Origin: Mucilaginibacter tolerans
Lineage (GTDB): Bacteria > Bacteroidota > Bacteroidia > Sphingobacteriales > Sphingobacteriaceae
Direction of reading: 5' to 3'
DNA length: 64,000 nucleotides
Assembly (NCBI RefSeq): GCF_030519375.1
Contig: NZ_JAUMKB010000007.1
Span: 186,001-250,000, forward strand
Positions 1-9,192 of this stretch are shown here, in pieces. The notes under the pieces are model-generated. The model saw only the letters and a list, made by a program, of their open reading frames with translations, did not search any database and had not been told where the DNA came from. The position numbers and the translations under genes are program-made. The stretch's first letter is position 1; every line of letters begins with the position of its first letter.

Positions 1-336
1 ACTCCCGGTGGCATTCTCGTAAAACGCTTTGCTTCTCAAGGTAAACTCAATTCTCCATGGGGCATAGCCCTTGCCCCTGCTGGATTTGGCGATGAAAAGC
101 AGTCGACAATTTTAATTGGCAATTTTGGCGATGGCCGGATCAATATTTTTGATCTGCAGGGACATTTTGAAGGTCAGTTGCAAAGCAAAGGGCAAGCTTT
201 GACCATCGACGGTTTATGGGATATCGACTTTCTCGAAAATAATATGCCGGGCGGGAACTCAACCGACCCATTATTTTTTACAGCTGGTCCCAACGAAGAA
301 GGACATGGGCTTTTTGGCTATGTCCAGAAAAAATAG
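1..336 (+). CDS. TIGR03118-like protein, C-terminal end (partial)
   Basis: An open frame runs from the first base of the window to a TAG at 334-336, so the 5' part lies outside. The 111 visible residues contain SPWGIALAPAGFGD, an NFGDGRINIFD stretch and a tail LWDIDFLENN...LFFTAGPNEEGHGLFGYV. This ending (FTAGxNxExxGLFG) is typical of the TIGR03118 family, predicted secreted beta-propeller-like proteins of unknown function. A hairpin follows directly after the stop. Family assignment is from recognised motifs only; the molecular role is unknown. Confidence 0.75.
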   Translation, partial: TPGGILVKRFASQGKLNSPWGIALAPAGFGDEKQSTILIGNFGDGRINIFDLQGHFEGQLQSKGQALTIDGLWDIDFLENNMPGGNSTDPLFFTAGPNEEGHGLFGYVQKK

Positions 337-343
337 TAAATGA

Positions 344-380
344 AATAACCCCGGTTAATCTCACCCCAACCGGGATTATT
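344..380 (+). terminator. Hairpin after the TIGR03118-like gene
   Basis: Arms 344-356 (AATAACCCCGGTT) and 368-380 (AACCGGGATTATT) pair over 13 positions with one mismatch around an 11-nt loop. There is no strong T-run afterwards, so it may be a weak terminator or an RNA 3' end stabiliser. Its position between two genes supports a transcript boundary. Confidence 0.55.
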
Positions 381-437
381 TGCATAAAAATAATGATCAA
401 TTAAAGCGTGCATTTATAAAACAATCAAATATTCAGG

Positions 438-445
438 TAACTTTG
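438..445 (+). promoter_or_regulatory. Candidate -7 box TAACTTTG
   Basis: TAACTTTG matches the Bacteroidetes -7 consensus TAnnTTTG and lies 33 nt before the ATG at 479. No convincing -33 TTG at the usual spacing was seen. It supports starting the DUF4271 gene at 479 rather than at an upstream TTG at 380. Confidence 0.4.
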
Positions 446-478
446 CGGCAGGATTTTGATTTGCCCCGGGAATTTCAT

Positions 479-1456
479 ATGCGTATTATTGCCATAGCCT
501 TGTTGCTTTTTACTTTTCTGGCCGGTAATACTTATGCGCGACAGAATTCATCTGCTCTGCAAGGTAATGATACCTCTGCATCCGGAAGCAACCCCAACCG
601 CCTGCCATTTCTTGATTCAGTAGCTTTGGCGATGCAGCAACGTGAACAGTTTGTTTCCGATTCGCTGGCTACTATTTATATCCGCCCGGCCGATCCGCTA
701 CGTCGCAACTTGCTTGTAGACACTTTGCTAAAAACCAATTTATATAAAGGGCATAACAATTTTCTCGATATCCCTCATGTATCCAAAAATCTGTTGAAAG
801 AGGGGCATTCACGCAAAACCCGCGACCAGTGGGTTATTGTTACCATTATCGGTTTGTTATTATATACCGGTTTGTTAAATCGCATAATGAGTAAGGATGT
901 CGAAAGCGTGTGGCAATCGTTCTATAGCAAACGCGTGCTCTCGCAGGTTGGGAAAGAAGAAAGCATCATTAATGCCTGGACTTTTGTAGCCCTGTTTTTG
1001 TTATTTGGGTTGATATTCGGACTATTTCTGTATCAACTGGCACAATATAAAGGCGTTTATTATAGCATTAACGGTGTGCGGCTTTTTGTGTCCTTTTCTC
1101 TAATTATCCTGATAGCGCTGGCCATTAAGTTCCTGATTGTTAAATTCCTGGGTTTTGTTTTCAATATAAACAAACTGGTTACCGAATACTTGTCAACGTT
1201 GTATCTTACTTATTTTAATATAGGCTTTGTTTTTTTGCCGGTTACAGTGTGTTTTTGCCTGTTGACAGCCGAGTTGATCAATTACATCCTATGGATTGCA
1301 CTGGTTTTGGCAGTGGTGATATTTATATGGCAGTATTTGCGCAGCAGCGTGAATATCGTTTCTAATATTCTATTTCATAAGTTTTATTTAATTGTGTATC
1401 TTTGTGCCCTCGAAATTTGCCCTATTTTGATTTTGATAAAGGCGCTAAACATATAG
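479..1456 (+). CDS. DUF4271 family membrane protein
   Basis: This encodes a 325-residue protein. The ATG at 479 is chosen because it begins a clean signal peptide (MRIIAIALLLFTFLAG), whereas the longer open frame starting at a TTG (380) overlaps the preceding hairpin. After a periplasmic stretch of roughly 95 residues there are about seven hydrophobic helices, starting near WVIVTIIGLLLYTGLL and ending in FYLIVYLCALEICPILILIKAL. The end resembles the DUF4271 family found next to hemD in many Bacteroidetes. The function is unknown. The gene is followed closely by hemD, suggesting co-transcription. Confidence 0.75.
   Translation: MRIIAIALLLFTFLAGNTYARQNSSALQGNDTSASGSNPNRLPFLDSVALAMQQREQFVSDSLATIYIRPADPLRRNLLVDTLLKTNLYKGHNNFLDIPHVSKNLLKEGHSRKTRDQWVIVTIIGLLLYTGLLNRIMSKDVESVWQSFYSKRVLSQVGKEESIINAWTFVALFLLFGLIFGLFLYQLAQYKGVYYSINGVRLFVSFSLIILIALAIKFLIVKFLGFVFNINKLVTEYLSTLYLTYFNIGFVFLPVTVCFCLLTAELINYILWIALVLAVVIFIWQYLRSSVNIVSNILFHKFYLIVYLCALEICPILILIKALNI
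1397..1404 (+). promoter_or_regulatory. TATCTTTG box inside the DUF4271 3' end
   Basis: TATCTTTG fits TAnnTTTG exactly and lies 79 nt before the hemD start, but it also encodes conserved residues (YLCALE) of the upstream gene and has no clear -33 partner. An internal hemD promoter is possible; coincidence is at least as likely. Confidence 0.2.
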
Positions 1457-1483
1457 GAATTAGATTTTTATATATTACAGATT

Positions 1484-2242
1484 TTGGAAGAAAGAAAGAA
1501 AAAGGTCAAAAGCATACTGGTTACCTTGCCCAAACCGGAGAATGATAAAAACCCTTATGCCGAACTGGCTAAGAAATACAATTTAAAGATCGATTTCAGG
1601 TCTTTCATTCATGTTGAGGGTGTACCGGCGAAAGATTTTCGAAAAGAAAAGATCAACTTGTCTGATTTTACAGCTGTAATTTTTACCAGCCGCAATTCAG
1701 CCGATCATTTTTTCCGTATTTGTGAAGAAATGCGTTTTGAAGTGCCTGTCGAAATGAAGTACTTCTGCCTTTCTGAAACCATCGCCTTATATCTTCAAAA
1801 GTATATCCAGTATCGTAAAAGGAAGATATTTTTTGGCAAACAAACTGCAGCCGACCTGGCTGAGGTACTAAAAAAACATTCGGGCGAGAAATTTCTTTAT
1901 CCGTGTTCGGATGTTGCTGCCGAAGAAACCCAAAAATTCCTTCTGGATAACGGCTACAACTTTACACCTGCGGTACTATTCCGTACAGTATGCAGTGACT
2001 TATCTGACCTTGCTGAGGTGTTCTATGATGTGCTGGCTTTTTTTAGCCCGTCGAGTATACAATCACTTTATAAGAACTTCCCTGATTTTAAGCAAAATAA
2101 CACCCGCATAGCGGCTTTTGGTGCTACTACACATAAAGCAGTGTTAGACGCTGGATTAATATTAGATATACCTGCGCCAACTCCCGGCGCCCCATCTATG
2201 ACTATGGCTCTCGAGCAATACGTGAAGATGGTTAACAAATAA
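1484..2242 (+). CDS. hemD: Uroporphyrinogen-III synthase
   Basis: The product is 252 residues, the usual size. The enzyme closes hydroxymethylbilane with D-ring inversion to give uroporphyrinogen III for haem and sirohaem, in the cytoplasm. Typical features of the Bacteroidetes branch are VKSILVTLPKPE at the N-terminus, the conserved AVIFTSRNSADHFFR motif and the FFSPSSIQSL segment in the second lobe. The start codon is a TTG (1484-1486); there is no in-frame ATG near it, and the charged start LEERKKKVKS matches relatives. The gene follows DUF4271 by 27 nt, consistent with one transcript. A hairpin at 2264-2293 ends the unit. Confidence 0.85.
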   Translation: MEERKKKVKSILVTLPKPENDKNPYAELAKKYNLKIDFRSFIHVEGVPAKDFRKEKINLSDFTAVIFTSRNSADHFFRICEEMRFEVPVEMKYFCLSETIALYLQKYIQYRKRKIFFGKQTAADLAEVLKKHSGEKFLYPCSDVAAEETQKFLLDNGYNFTPAVLFRTVCSDLSDLAEVFYDVLAFFSPSSIQSLYKNFPDFKQNNTRIAAFGATTHKAVLDAGLILDIPAPTPGAPSMTMALEQYVKMVNK

Positions 2243-2263
2243 TTTTACACATTTTTATCATAA

Positions 2264-2293
2264 CGTCCTGCAACATTTTATAGCTGCAGGACG
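2264..2293 (+). terminator. Hairpin after hemD
   Basis: CGTCCTGCA (2264-2272) and TGCAGGACG (2285-2293) form a perfect 9-bp stem with a 12-nt loop. No T-run follows. It lies 21 nt after the hemD stop, in the right place for a terminator or 3' processing signal. Confidence 0.55.
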
Positions 2294-2354
2294 TATAATG
2301 CCTTGTATTAAATTAGCTGCAAGTGATAACTGGTTAATTTATAAGTTAATATGT

Positions 2355-2387
2355 TTTGTAGTAATAAACTATTAATTTATACTTTTG
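2355..2387 (+). promoter_or_regulatory. Promoter of the gldKLMN operon (TTTG-N21-TACTTTTG)
   Basis: TTTG at 2355-2358 and TACTTTTG at 2380-2387 are separated by 21 nt, which agrees with the Bacteroidetes -33/-7 arrangement. The predicted transcript would carry about 120 nt of leader before the gldK ATG. A second, poorer candidate (CATATTTG, about 2423-2430) lies closer to the gene. Confidence 0.5.
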
Positions 2388-2511
2388 TTAGGATTAGCTT
2401 GTTGTTTTTACAACTAAAACAACATATTTGTGTTCTAATTGACTTTAACTGATTTTACATATAAAAGGGCATAATTTCGTTATTATCCAGATAACTGATT
2501 AGAAATTAAAA

Positions 2512-3834
2512 ATGAAGCAGATATACTATTTATTAACATTTTTGGCCGGTGGAGTTATGCTGCTAAGCAGCTGTAGCAGAGGGGGCGATAGAGGTGAGGT
2601 GACCGGTGTCGCGCAAAGGTCATTCAGAGCTGAGGTCCCGTATGGCATGGTTTACATCCCCGCAGGCTCATTTTTGATGGGTCAAACAGACCAGGACGTT
2701 ACATTTGCTCAAATTGCCCAAACCAAACAAGTTACTGTAAACGCATTCTTTATGGATGAAACCGAGATCACCAACTCGAAATACAGACAATTTGTAAACT
2801 GGGTTCGCGATTCTATCGCAATCACCAACTATCTTCACGACGATAAGTATTACATTAAACCCGCAAAGGGCGCAAAAGCCGCTAACGGGAAAAAATATAT
2901 CAACTGGAACTACGTAAAACATTACCCTCTTTCGTTTAACGCCAGCAAAAAAGGCAATGCTGCTCACGCCGCTAAATTACAGGGAATGTACTACCAGGGT
3001 GATGATAGGGTTTTTGATAAAAACGAACTGGATGTTCGCCTGTTGAAATATAACTACGCATTATTTAAACTGCGCGACGCATCTGACTATAAGAACGACA
3101 AGACCAAAAAGAGATCAGATTTCATTTACCGCGATACTGTTCCGGTTTATCCTGATACATTGGTTTGGTTAAGTGACTTTTCATATGCTGCCAATGAGCC
3201 AATGGTTGAGAGCTATTTCTCTCACCCTGCTTACCGCAACTACCCGGTTGTGGGTGTAACCTGGCGTCAGGCAAGAGCTTTCACTGTATGGCGCACACGC
3301 TATAACGAGGCTTATAAAGAATCACGCGGCTTACCTCCAAGAGCCAGATACGAATTACCTACCGAAGCAGAGTTTGAATATGCAGCACGCGGTGGCAGGG
3401 TAGGTACAGATTACCCTTGGGGTGGCCCTTATATCAAAAATGCCAAAGGATGTCTGATGGCAAACTTCAAACCAGGTCGCGGTAACTATGCCGATGACGG
3501 TGGTGCATACACTGTAAATGTTCGCTCATATTTCCCTAACGACTATGGGCTGTATAATATGGCCGGAAACGTAGCTGAATGGACTGCTTCAGCATTCGAC
3601 GAATCCGCTTCTACATTTGTTCATGATCTTGCCCCCAGTTTTGATTATGAAGCTAAACCAGGTGATCCCCCGGTGCTGAAACGTAAAGTGGTACGCGGAG
3701 GCTCATGGAAAGATGTTGGTTACTTCCTTCAAAACTCGACACGTACGTATGAATATCAGGATACTGCTAAATCATACATCGGTTTTCGCTGTGTAACACA
3801 CTATTTAGGACGAGATATAAAAGACAAACACTAA
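2512..3834 (+). CDS. gldK: T9SS/gliding lipoprotein GldK (PorK)
   Basis: A 440-residue outer-membrane lipoprotein. The signal peptide ends in the lipobox LLSSC with the lipidated Cys at residue 21. The rest is a formylglycine-generating-enzyme-like (FGE-sulfatase) fold: it begins GMVYIPAGSFLMG near residue 45, continues with VTVNAFFMDETEITNSKYRQFV, ELPTEAEFEYAARGG and GLYNMAGNVAEWTAS, and ends RGGSWKDVGY...YIGFRCV. In GldK this fold is structural, not catalytic; with GldN it forms a periplasmic ring under the outer membrane in the T9SS. An insert between the first two FGE motifs is usual for GldK. It is first in gldKLMN, with a long leader upstream. Confidence 0.95.
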   Translation: MKQIYYLLTFLAGGVMLLSSCSRGGDRGEVTGVAQRSFRAEVPYGMVYIPAGSFLMGQTDQDVTFAQIAQTKQVTVNAFFMDETEITNSKYRQFVNWVRDSIAITNYLHDDKYYIKPAKGAKAANGKKYINWNYVKHYPLSFNASKKGNAAHAAKLQGMYYQGDDRVFDKNELDVRLLKYNYALFKLRDASDYKNDKTKKRSDFIYRDTVPVYPDTLVWLSDFSYAANEPMVESYFSHPAYRNYPVVGVTWRQARAFTVWRTRYNEAYKESRGLPPRARYELPTEAEFEYAARGGRVGTDYPWGGPYIKNAKGCLMANFKPGRGNYADDGGAYTVNVRSYFPNDYGLYNMAGNVAEWTASAFDESASTFVHDLAPSFDYEAKPGDPPVLKRKVVRGGSWKDVGYFLQNSTRTYEYQDTAKSYIGFRCVTHYLGRDIKDKH

Positions 3835-3876
3835 TTTAATTAACAACAATCATTACACTCATTATTTAAAACTATC

Positions 3877-4677
3877 ATGGCTGGGAAGAAAAAACCTTAC
3901 GGTATTACCAATATTGTATCATGGGGCGCAACCGTTGTAATCATCGGTCTACTATTTAAAATTCAGCACTGGCCTTACGGCGGTTTGTTTATATCTGCCG
4001 GGCTGACAACCGAGGCTGCACTATTCTTTCTTTTAGGTTTTCAGAGAGAAACCCAGGAAGATCATGTTGATTGGACCCGTGTTTACCCTGAACTAAGTGA
4101 AGACTATAAAGGTGAGTTGCCAAAAGCGACCGTTCGCGGTGTAGGTGGTGGATCAAATACTGCCGCATTAGATAAAATGCTCGAAGATGCCAAGATCGGT
4201 CCGGAACTGATTGGAAGCTTGGGTGAAGGATTAAGAACATTTGGCGATAAAGTGTCGAACATATCAAAAGTTGCTGATGCCGGCGCTGCTACTACTGAGT
4301 TTACCTCAAAAGTAAAAACTGCCAGTGCAAGCTATGATAAGCTGAGCTCTGCATTTGACCAGGCATCTGCAAATCTGCAGGAAATGGCAAACTCAAATGT
4401 CGACTCAAAAGCATATCATGAGCAAGTAAATAACCTGGCTAAGAACCTGTCGGCGTTAAATGCGGTTTACGAATTGGAATTACAGGATTCGAGCGCACAT
4501 TTGAAATCGATGAACAAGTTCTACCATAGTATGGCTACCACCATGCAGAACTTTAACGAGTCGCTGGAAGATTCGCAACAGTTTAAGAGTGAAGTTGCAC
4601 GTTTGGCTAAGAACCTGAGTTCACTGAACTCAATTTATGGCAACATGCTATCAGCCATGAGCCAGCCACGTGTATAA
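3877..4677 (+). CDS. gldL: T9SS/gliding motor subunit GldL (PorL)
   Basis: A 266-residue inner-membrane protein with two N-terminal transmembrane helices (about residues 12-30 and 35-55) and a cytoplasmic, coiled-coil-prone tail. GldL pentamers surround a GldM dimer and convert proton motive force into rotation. The charged residues thought to carry the protons are visible: Lys28 in LLFKIQHWP of helix 1 and Glu46 in LTTEAALFFLL of helix 2. The tail carries two related blocks, AYHEQVNNLAKNLSALNAVY and SEVARLAKNLSSLNSIY. It is third-order conserved between gldK and gldM, with 42- and 45-nt gaps and no terminator. Confidence 0.95.
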   Translation: MAGKKKPYGITNIVSWGATVVIIGLLFKIQHWPYGGLFISAGLTTEAALFFLLGFQRETQEDHVDWTRVYPELSEDYKGELPKATVRGVGGGSNTAALDKMLEDAKIGPELIGSLGEGLRTFGDKVSNISKVADAGAATTEFTSKVKTASASYDKLSSAFDQASANLQEMANSNVDSKAYHEQVNNLAKNLSALNAVYELELQDSSAHLKSMNKFYHSMATTMQNFNESLEDSQQFKSEVARLAKNLSSLNSIYGNMLSAMSQPRV

Positions 4678-4722
4678 ATAATTAACAAGAAGCTACTAAT
4701 CTAAGTATAGAAATAAAGCAAA

Positions 4723-6258
4723 ATGGCCGGAGGTAAAGAAACCCCTAGACAGCGAATGATAGGTATCCTATACCTGGTACTTTTGGGCTTGATTGCCCTG
4801 GAGGTGCCGGAGAATTTGCTGGACGCATTTAAAAATATAGGCGATAGCTTAAACGCCTCAAAAACAAACGTGAAGACGGGTATTGACAATTCCTTCACCA
4901 CTTTTGAAAAGACAAAGCTTAAGGATGAGCCCGAAAGAGCTAAAGATCCTTATGCAAGAGCTCAAAAAGCAAAACAGCTTGCTGACGACCTGGATAATTA
5001 CATTGAATCATTAAAAACAACTTTGGTTAAAGAATCAGGTGGTATGAGTCAGGCGACTGGAGATTATGCAGGCCGTGAAGGGATGGACTTTGCTGTTGAC
5101 CTGATGGTTGACAGACGCAAGAATGGCTACGCTCTGCATAAAAAGATCGATTCCACCCGCAAAGCGCTTTTGGAATTATTCAAAGACCCAAGAGATACCG
5201 TGGGAATGAATTTATCATTACGTGCTACTCCACCACGGCCAAGAGCGGGCTTCCCAACCAAAGACTGGGAACAAGCTAACTTTGGCGAAGGTATCCCTAT
5301 GGGTGCCGCTATGACTTCATTGATCAAAATACAATCGGATGTTAAAAACTCCGAAAATGAGGTTGTAAAGAAGTTATTAGGGAAAGTGGATCAGGCAGTG
5401 GTTAACCTGGATAAATTCCAGGCAGTGGCTGTAGCGCCAACAAGTTATGTATTAGTTGGACAACCATATACTGCACAAGTATTCTTAACGGCATCTGATT
5501 CACATTCAAATCCTGATATTACCGTGGAAGGTTCTAAGCTACCTACACAAGAGGGCGTTGGTAAATACACAGGTGGAACAGGCAGCGAAGGCATGCATAC
5601 CTGGGTTGGTACCATTAAGGTTAAACAAACCGATGGTTCGTTTAAGGAATATAAAACAGCTCCACAAACTTACCAGGTAGCCCGTCCATCAGCGGTGGTA
5701 TCGCCAGATAAAATGAACGTATTGTTCATTGGTGTACAAAACCCGGTATCAGTTTCGGCACCAGGTGTTCCAAAAGAAAAACTGCATGTGAGCATATCAA
5801 ATGGTTCATTGAGCGGGTCAAATGGAAAATATGAAGCGACTGTAAGCGCGCCAGGTGAGGCAACTATTACAGTTTCCGGTGAGCTTGGTGGCAAAACTCA
5901 GGTATTAGGTTCAACCATGTTCAGGATAAAACGTATACCTGACCCGAAACCACAGTTTGCCGGCAAGAGCAGCGGTGCAACCAGCGCTGCTAACTTGAAG
6001 GCGCAGGACAGGTTATTTGCTAAATTAGAGAACTTTTATTTCGATCTTAAATTCGATGTGACTAGATTTACTATGTATATTATGAAACCACGTCAGGATG
6101 CGATCATTTTAAACAGCTCGAGCAGTGAATTAACACCGCAAATGAAGCAAGCCTTAGGCACTATTGGGCCTGGTACAAAAGTGGTATTCAGTAACATTAT
6201 AGCAACGGGCCCTGGCGGTCAGCGCGGATTGGACGATATTATATTAAGTGCAAATTAA
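4723..6258 (+). CDS. gldM: T9SS/gliding trans-periplasmic shaft GldM (PorM)
   Basis: A 511-residue protein, the usual size. It starts MAGGKETPRQRMIGILYLVL, the conserved GldM N-terminus: a short cytoplasmic stretch with basic residues and one transmembrane helix (about residues 13-30) that sits in the GldL pentamer. The periplasmic part is a helical domain (about 35-220) followed by Ig-like/beta domains (about 225-510) that reach GldK/GldN. The C-terminal part includes QDAIILNSSSSELTPQMKQAL and a final GGQRGLDDI typical of the last domain, which belongs to the GldM C-terminal family. It transmits GldL rotation to the outer-membrane ring. Confidence 0.95.
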   Translation: MAGGKETPRQRMIGILYLVLLGLIALEVPENLLDAFKNIGDSLNASKTNVKTGIDNSFTTFEKTKLKDEPERAKDPYARAQKAKQLADDLDNYIESLKTTLVKESGGMSQATGDYAGREGMDFAVDLMVDRRKNGYALHKKIDSTRKALLELFKDPRDTVGMNLSLRATPPRPRAGFPTKDWEQANFGEGIPMGAAMTSLIKIQSDVKNSENEVVKKLLGKVDQAVVNLDKFQAVAVAPTSYVLVGQPYTAQVFLTASDSHSNPDITVEGSKLPTQEGVGKYTGGTGSEGMHTWVGTIKVKQTDGSFKEYKTAPQTYQVARPSAVVSPDKMNVLFIGVQNPVSVSAPGVPKEKLHVSISNGSLSGSNGKYEATVSAPGEATITVSGELGGKTQVLGSTMFRIKRIPDPKPQFAGKSSGATSAANLKAQDRLFAKLENFYFDLKFDVTRFTMYIMKPRQDAIILNSSSSELTPQMKQALGTIGPGTKVVFSNIIATGPGGQRGLDDIILSAN

Positions 6259-6282
6259 TAGCATTAAGAAATAATTATTGCG

Positions 6283-7245
6283 ATGAAAAAGAAGATTTTG
6301 GTAATTGTACTGTGCCTGGCATGTGTGGCGGGATATGCGCAGAAGCGCAAAAAGAAAACTGCAGCCAAGAAACCTGCAACGACTACGCAGACCGCAGCTT
6401 CAAATGCAGGCACGCAAGCTGCTGTTGATACTACCAAGCAACAGGTAGCAAGCAGCAAACCTGGCAAACCATTTGACAGGCCGCTCGATGGTTATTATAA
6501 AAAAACCAACATCCTGAGCGCTAAGGTTACTCCGTATCCCAATCTGCGCGAATCGGACGTAGCCTACTCTAAACGTGTATGGCGCGAGATTGACACCCGC
6601 GAGAAAATGAACCAATTTCTTTCATCGCCAAAAAGACGCCTGATCGATGTGTTTATGGATGCTATTCAAGCTGGTGAGCTAACTGCATATGATGCTACTC
6701 CCGGTCAAAAAGACGATGTTAACGGTGACGAATTTTCAAGACCATTGACTGCTGCACAGGCCAGAAACAAAATGGCAGACAGCGTAGTGGTAGATAAATT
6801 TGATAAAAACGGCGATAAAATAGGGTCTACTTTAAAGGCCGGTGAGTTTAATCCGGATAGTTTAGTAAAGTTCCGTATCAAAGAAGATTGGATTTTCGAC
6901 AGGCAGCGTTCTATTTTTGAACCACGTATTGTAGGTATAGCACCGATGATCAGGATTAAAGTTGGCGGTGTTGAGGGTGATTATCAGCCTGCTTTCTGGA
7001 TCTATTTTCCTGATGCACGCCAGATCCTTGCGACGAAAGAGGCTGTTAGCAGAAGCAGCGACGCGACGGGCTTAAGCTTTGACGACGTATTCATGAAAAG
7101 GATATTTACCAGCTATATCGTAAAGGTATCTAACGATAAGGACGAACGTATCAAAGATTACGCTCAGGGAATCGACAAGCTTTACGAAGCCGAGCGTGTA
7201 AAGAAACAATTAATGGACTGGGAGCTTAACCTGTGGTCGTACTAG
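6283..7245 (+). CDS. gldN: T9SS/gliding protein GldN (PorN)
   Basis: A 320-residue secreted protein. A signal peptide (MKKKILVIVLCLACVAGYAQ) is followed by a Lys/Ala/Thr-rich linker (about 21-65), then the conserved core LDGYYKKTNILSAKVTPYPNLRESDVAYSKRVWREID, the hallmark of GldN/PorN. It forms the periplasmic ring with GldK. The ATG is 24 nt after the gldM stop, and a strong terminator follows, so the operon is gldKLMN only; no porP/sprF gene is present upstream in this window. Confidence 0.95.
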   Translation: MKKKILVIVLCLACVAGYAQKRKKKTAAKKPATTTQTAASNAGTQAAVDTTKQQVASSKPGKPFDRPLDGYYKKTNILSAKVTPYPNLRESDVAYSKRVWREIDTREKMNQFLSSPKRRLIDVFMDAIQAGELTAYDATPGQKDDVNGDEFSRPLTAAQARNKMADSVVVDKFDKNGDKIGSTLKAGEFNPDSLVKFRIKEDWIFDRQRSIFEPRIVGIAPMIRIKVGGVEGDYQPAFWIYFPDARQILATKEAVSRSSDATGLSFDDVFMKRIFTSYIVKVSNDKDERIKDYAQGIDKLYEAERVKKQLMDWELNLWSY

Positions 7246-7272
7246 TTAAATCGTAAGTCTGAAGTTATAAGG

Positions 7273-7306
7273 AAAAAGTCTTGGGTTCATGCCCGGGACT
7301 TTTTTT
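7273..7306 (+). terminator. Rho-independent terminator of gldKLMN
   Basis: AAAAAGTCTTGGG (7273-7285) pairs with CCCGGGACTTTTT (starting at 7292) over 13 positions including two G-T pairs, with a 6-nt loop, followed by a T-run (to 7306). Confidence 0.85.
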
Positions 7307-7375
7307 GTTTGCGGGATCAAGTGAGCGCCTCAGCATCACAGTTTTGGCACTAAGGTATTTATTATATGATTAAAG

Positions 7376-9187
7376 CTAAGTACTTATCGCCTTCTCGCGG
7401 AAATAACTCAGAATCGCGTTCGCCTGCTTGTAATTTACTACTTCCTGTAATTCGTCAGTTGTTGCTTCGCGTATCTTTTTTACCGATTTAAAGTATTTCA
7501 AAAGCTTTTCAGCAGAGGTTTTGCCAATGCCTTCAATCAGTTCCAGCTCAGTAGCCAGGGTGCCTTTATCGCGCTTTTTGCGGTGGAAGGTAATGCCGAA
7601 ACGATGGGCTTCATCGCGCAATTGCTGGATAATCTTTAAAGTTTCCGATTTTTTATCGAGGTATAGCGGATATTGATCACCGGGGTAATACAATTCTTCC
7701 AAACGTTTAGCTATGCCAATGACGGTCACCTGTTTATCGATGCCTAATAACTTAAGGCTCTTTAACGCGGCTGACAACTGACCTTTGCCCCCGTCAATAA
7801 CAATGAGCTGAGGTAATTCCGTCCCTTCATCCAGCATACGGCGATAGCGACGGTGTACTGCCTCTTCCATCGTAGCAAAGTCATTCGGACCCTCCACTGT
7901 TTTCACATTAAAATGCCGATAATCTTTTTTGGAAGGCTTTGCATCTTTAAATACCACAATAGCCGAAACGGGGTACTTGCCCTGGAAGTTGGAGTTATCA
8001 AAACACTCGATATGACGCGGCAGCTGGTTCATGCGCAGATCTTTCATCATCTGTGTCAGTAAACGCTCTGCTCGGACCTCAGGGTTTAGTTTTTCATACT
8101 GATCGATCTTTTCTTTCTTAAAGAACTGCACATTCTTATGCGACAGATCGAGCAGCTTCTTTTTTTCGCCCAGCTTCGGTACAGTAAACTTTATCGACGG
8201 ATCATCAATATGGATATCAAAAGGTACAATTATCTCTTTAGAATGGCTGTCATATCTTGATCTGAATTCCGAAATAGCTAATGATAGCAATTCTTCCTCG
8301 TCTTCATCCAGCCGCTTCTTTAATTCAATGGTTTGTGTTTGGATGATGGTGCCATTCATCACTTTCAGGAAGTTCACGAATGCATATTTCTCATCCGAAG
8401 CGATATTAAACACGTCTACATCCGTAATAGATGAATTAACCACGGTTGACTTGCTCTGATAATTTTCCAGCAGATCGAATTTTCTTTTCAGCCGGTGGGC
8501 TAGCTCAAAGTTCAGGTCAGAAGCAGCCTTGTCTATATCTGACTTAAGACCGCGCAATACAGCACCGATTTTACCATTCAATATGTCTGTTATCTCTCCG
8601 ATATTATGATCATAATCGTCTTCGGTCTGAAAATTCTGGCAGGGGCCCTTGCAGTTACCCAACTGGTATTCAAGGCACACCTTAAATTTACCGGCATCAA
8701 TATTTTGTCTTGTTAATGCCAGGTTGCAGGTACGTAGTGGATAGGTTTCTTTGATCAGATCGAGTATGGCGTGCATCATACTTATAGATGCATACGGTCC
8801 CAGGTATTTTGAGCCGTCGCGAACGATCCGGCGCGTCCAGAAAATACGTGGAAAGTTTTCGTTTTTAATGATGATCCATGGATAAGTCTTATCATCCTTT
8901 AGCAGCACATTATACCGGGGCTGATGCTTTTTGATCATGGCATTTTCCAGCAGCCATGCATCTACTTCGGAATCAACAATGGTAAAAGTGATATTGCGGA
9001 TCTTTGATACCAAAACCCTTGTCTTGGCATTTACATTCAGATCCTTGTTAAAGTAGGAGTTGACGCGGTTGCGCAGGTCTTTGGCTTTACCGATGTATAT
9101 CAATTCGTTTTCTGAGTCCCAATATTGATATACGCCCGGTTTATGAGGTATTTTTTTTAACGCCGCCCTATAATCAAACTTCTCCAT
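7376..9187 (-). CDS. uvrC: UvrABC system protein C, excinuclease subunit
   Basis: A 603-residue protein, normal length for UvrC. It makes both incisions in nucleotide excision repair after damage recognition by UvrAB. Domains in order: N-terminal GIY-YIG nuclease (KPGVYQYWDSENELIYIGKAKDLRNRV, about residues 16-42), a Cys cluster near CNLALTR...CLEYQLGNCKGPC, a UvrB-binding UVR motif (about 205-240), the RNase H-like 5' nuclease (ECFDNSNFQG...IVIDGGKGQLSAA), and a C-terminal helix-hairpin-helix (ELIEGIGKTSAEKLLKYF). It is the last gene of the minus-strand sprE-pbp-uvrC run but is separated from the PBP gene by a repeat-bearing 116-nt spacer. Confidence 0.95.
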   Translation of the reverse strand: MEKFDYRAALKKIPHKPGVYQYWDSENELIYIGKAKDLRNRVNSYFNKDLNVNAKTRVLVSKIRNITFTIVDSEVDAWLLENAMIKKHQPRYNVLLKDDKTYPWIIIKNENFPRIFWTRRIVRDGSKYLGPYASISMMHAILDLIKETYPLRTCNLALTRQNIDAGKFKVCLEYQLGNCKGPCQNFQTEDDYDHNIGEITDILNGKIGAVLRGLKSDIDKAASDLNFELAHRLKRKFDLLENYQSKSTVVNSSITDVDVFNIASDEKYAFVNFLKVMNGTIIQTQTIELKKRLDEDEEELLSLAISEFRSRYDSHSKEIIVPFDIHIDDPSIKFTVPKLGEKKKLLDLSHKNVQFFKKEKIDQYEKLNPEVRAERLLTQMMKDLRMNQLPRHIECFDNSNFQGKYPVSAIVVFKDAKPSKKDYRHFNVKTVEGPNDFATMEEAVHRRYRRMLDEGTELPQLIVIDGGKGQLSAALKSLKLLGIDKQVTVIGIAKRLEELYYPGDQYPLYLDKKSETLKIIQQLRDEAHRFGITFHRKKRDKGTLATELELIEGIGKTSAEKLLKYFKSVKKIREATTDELQEVVNYKQANAILSYFREKAIST

Positions 9188-9192
9188 AGTCT

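Noticed and set aside
380..478. N-terminal extension of the DUF4271 protein from a TTG at 380
   Set aside because: It overlaps the preceding hairpin and a -7 box, and puts 33 residues before a standard signal peptide.
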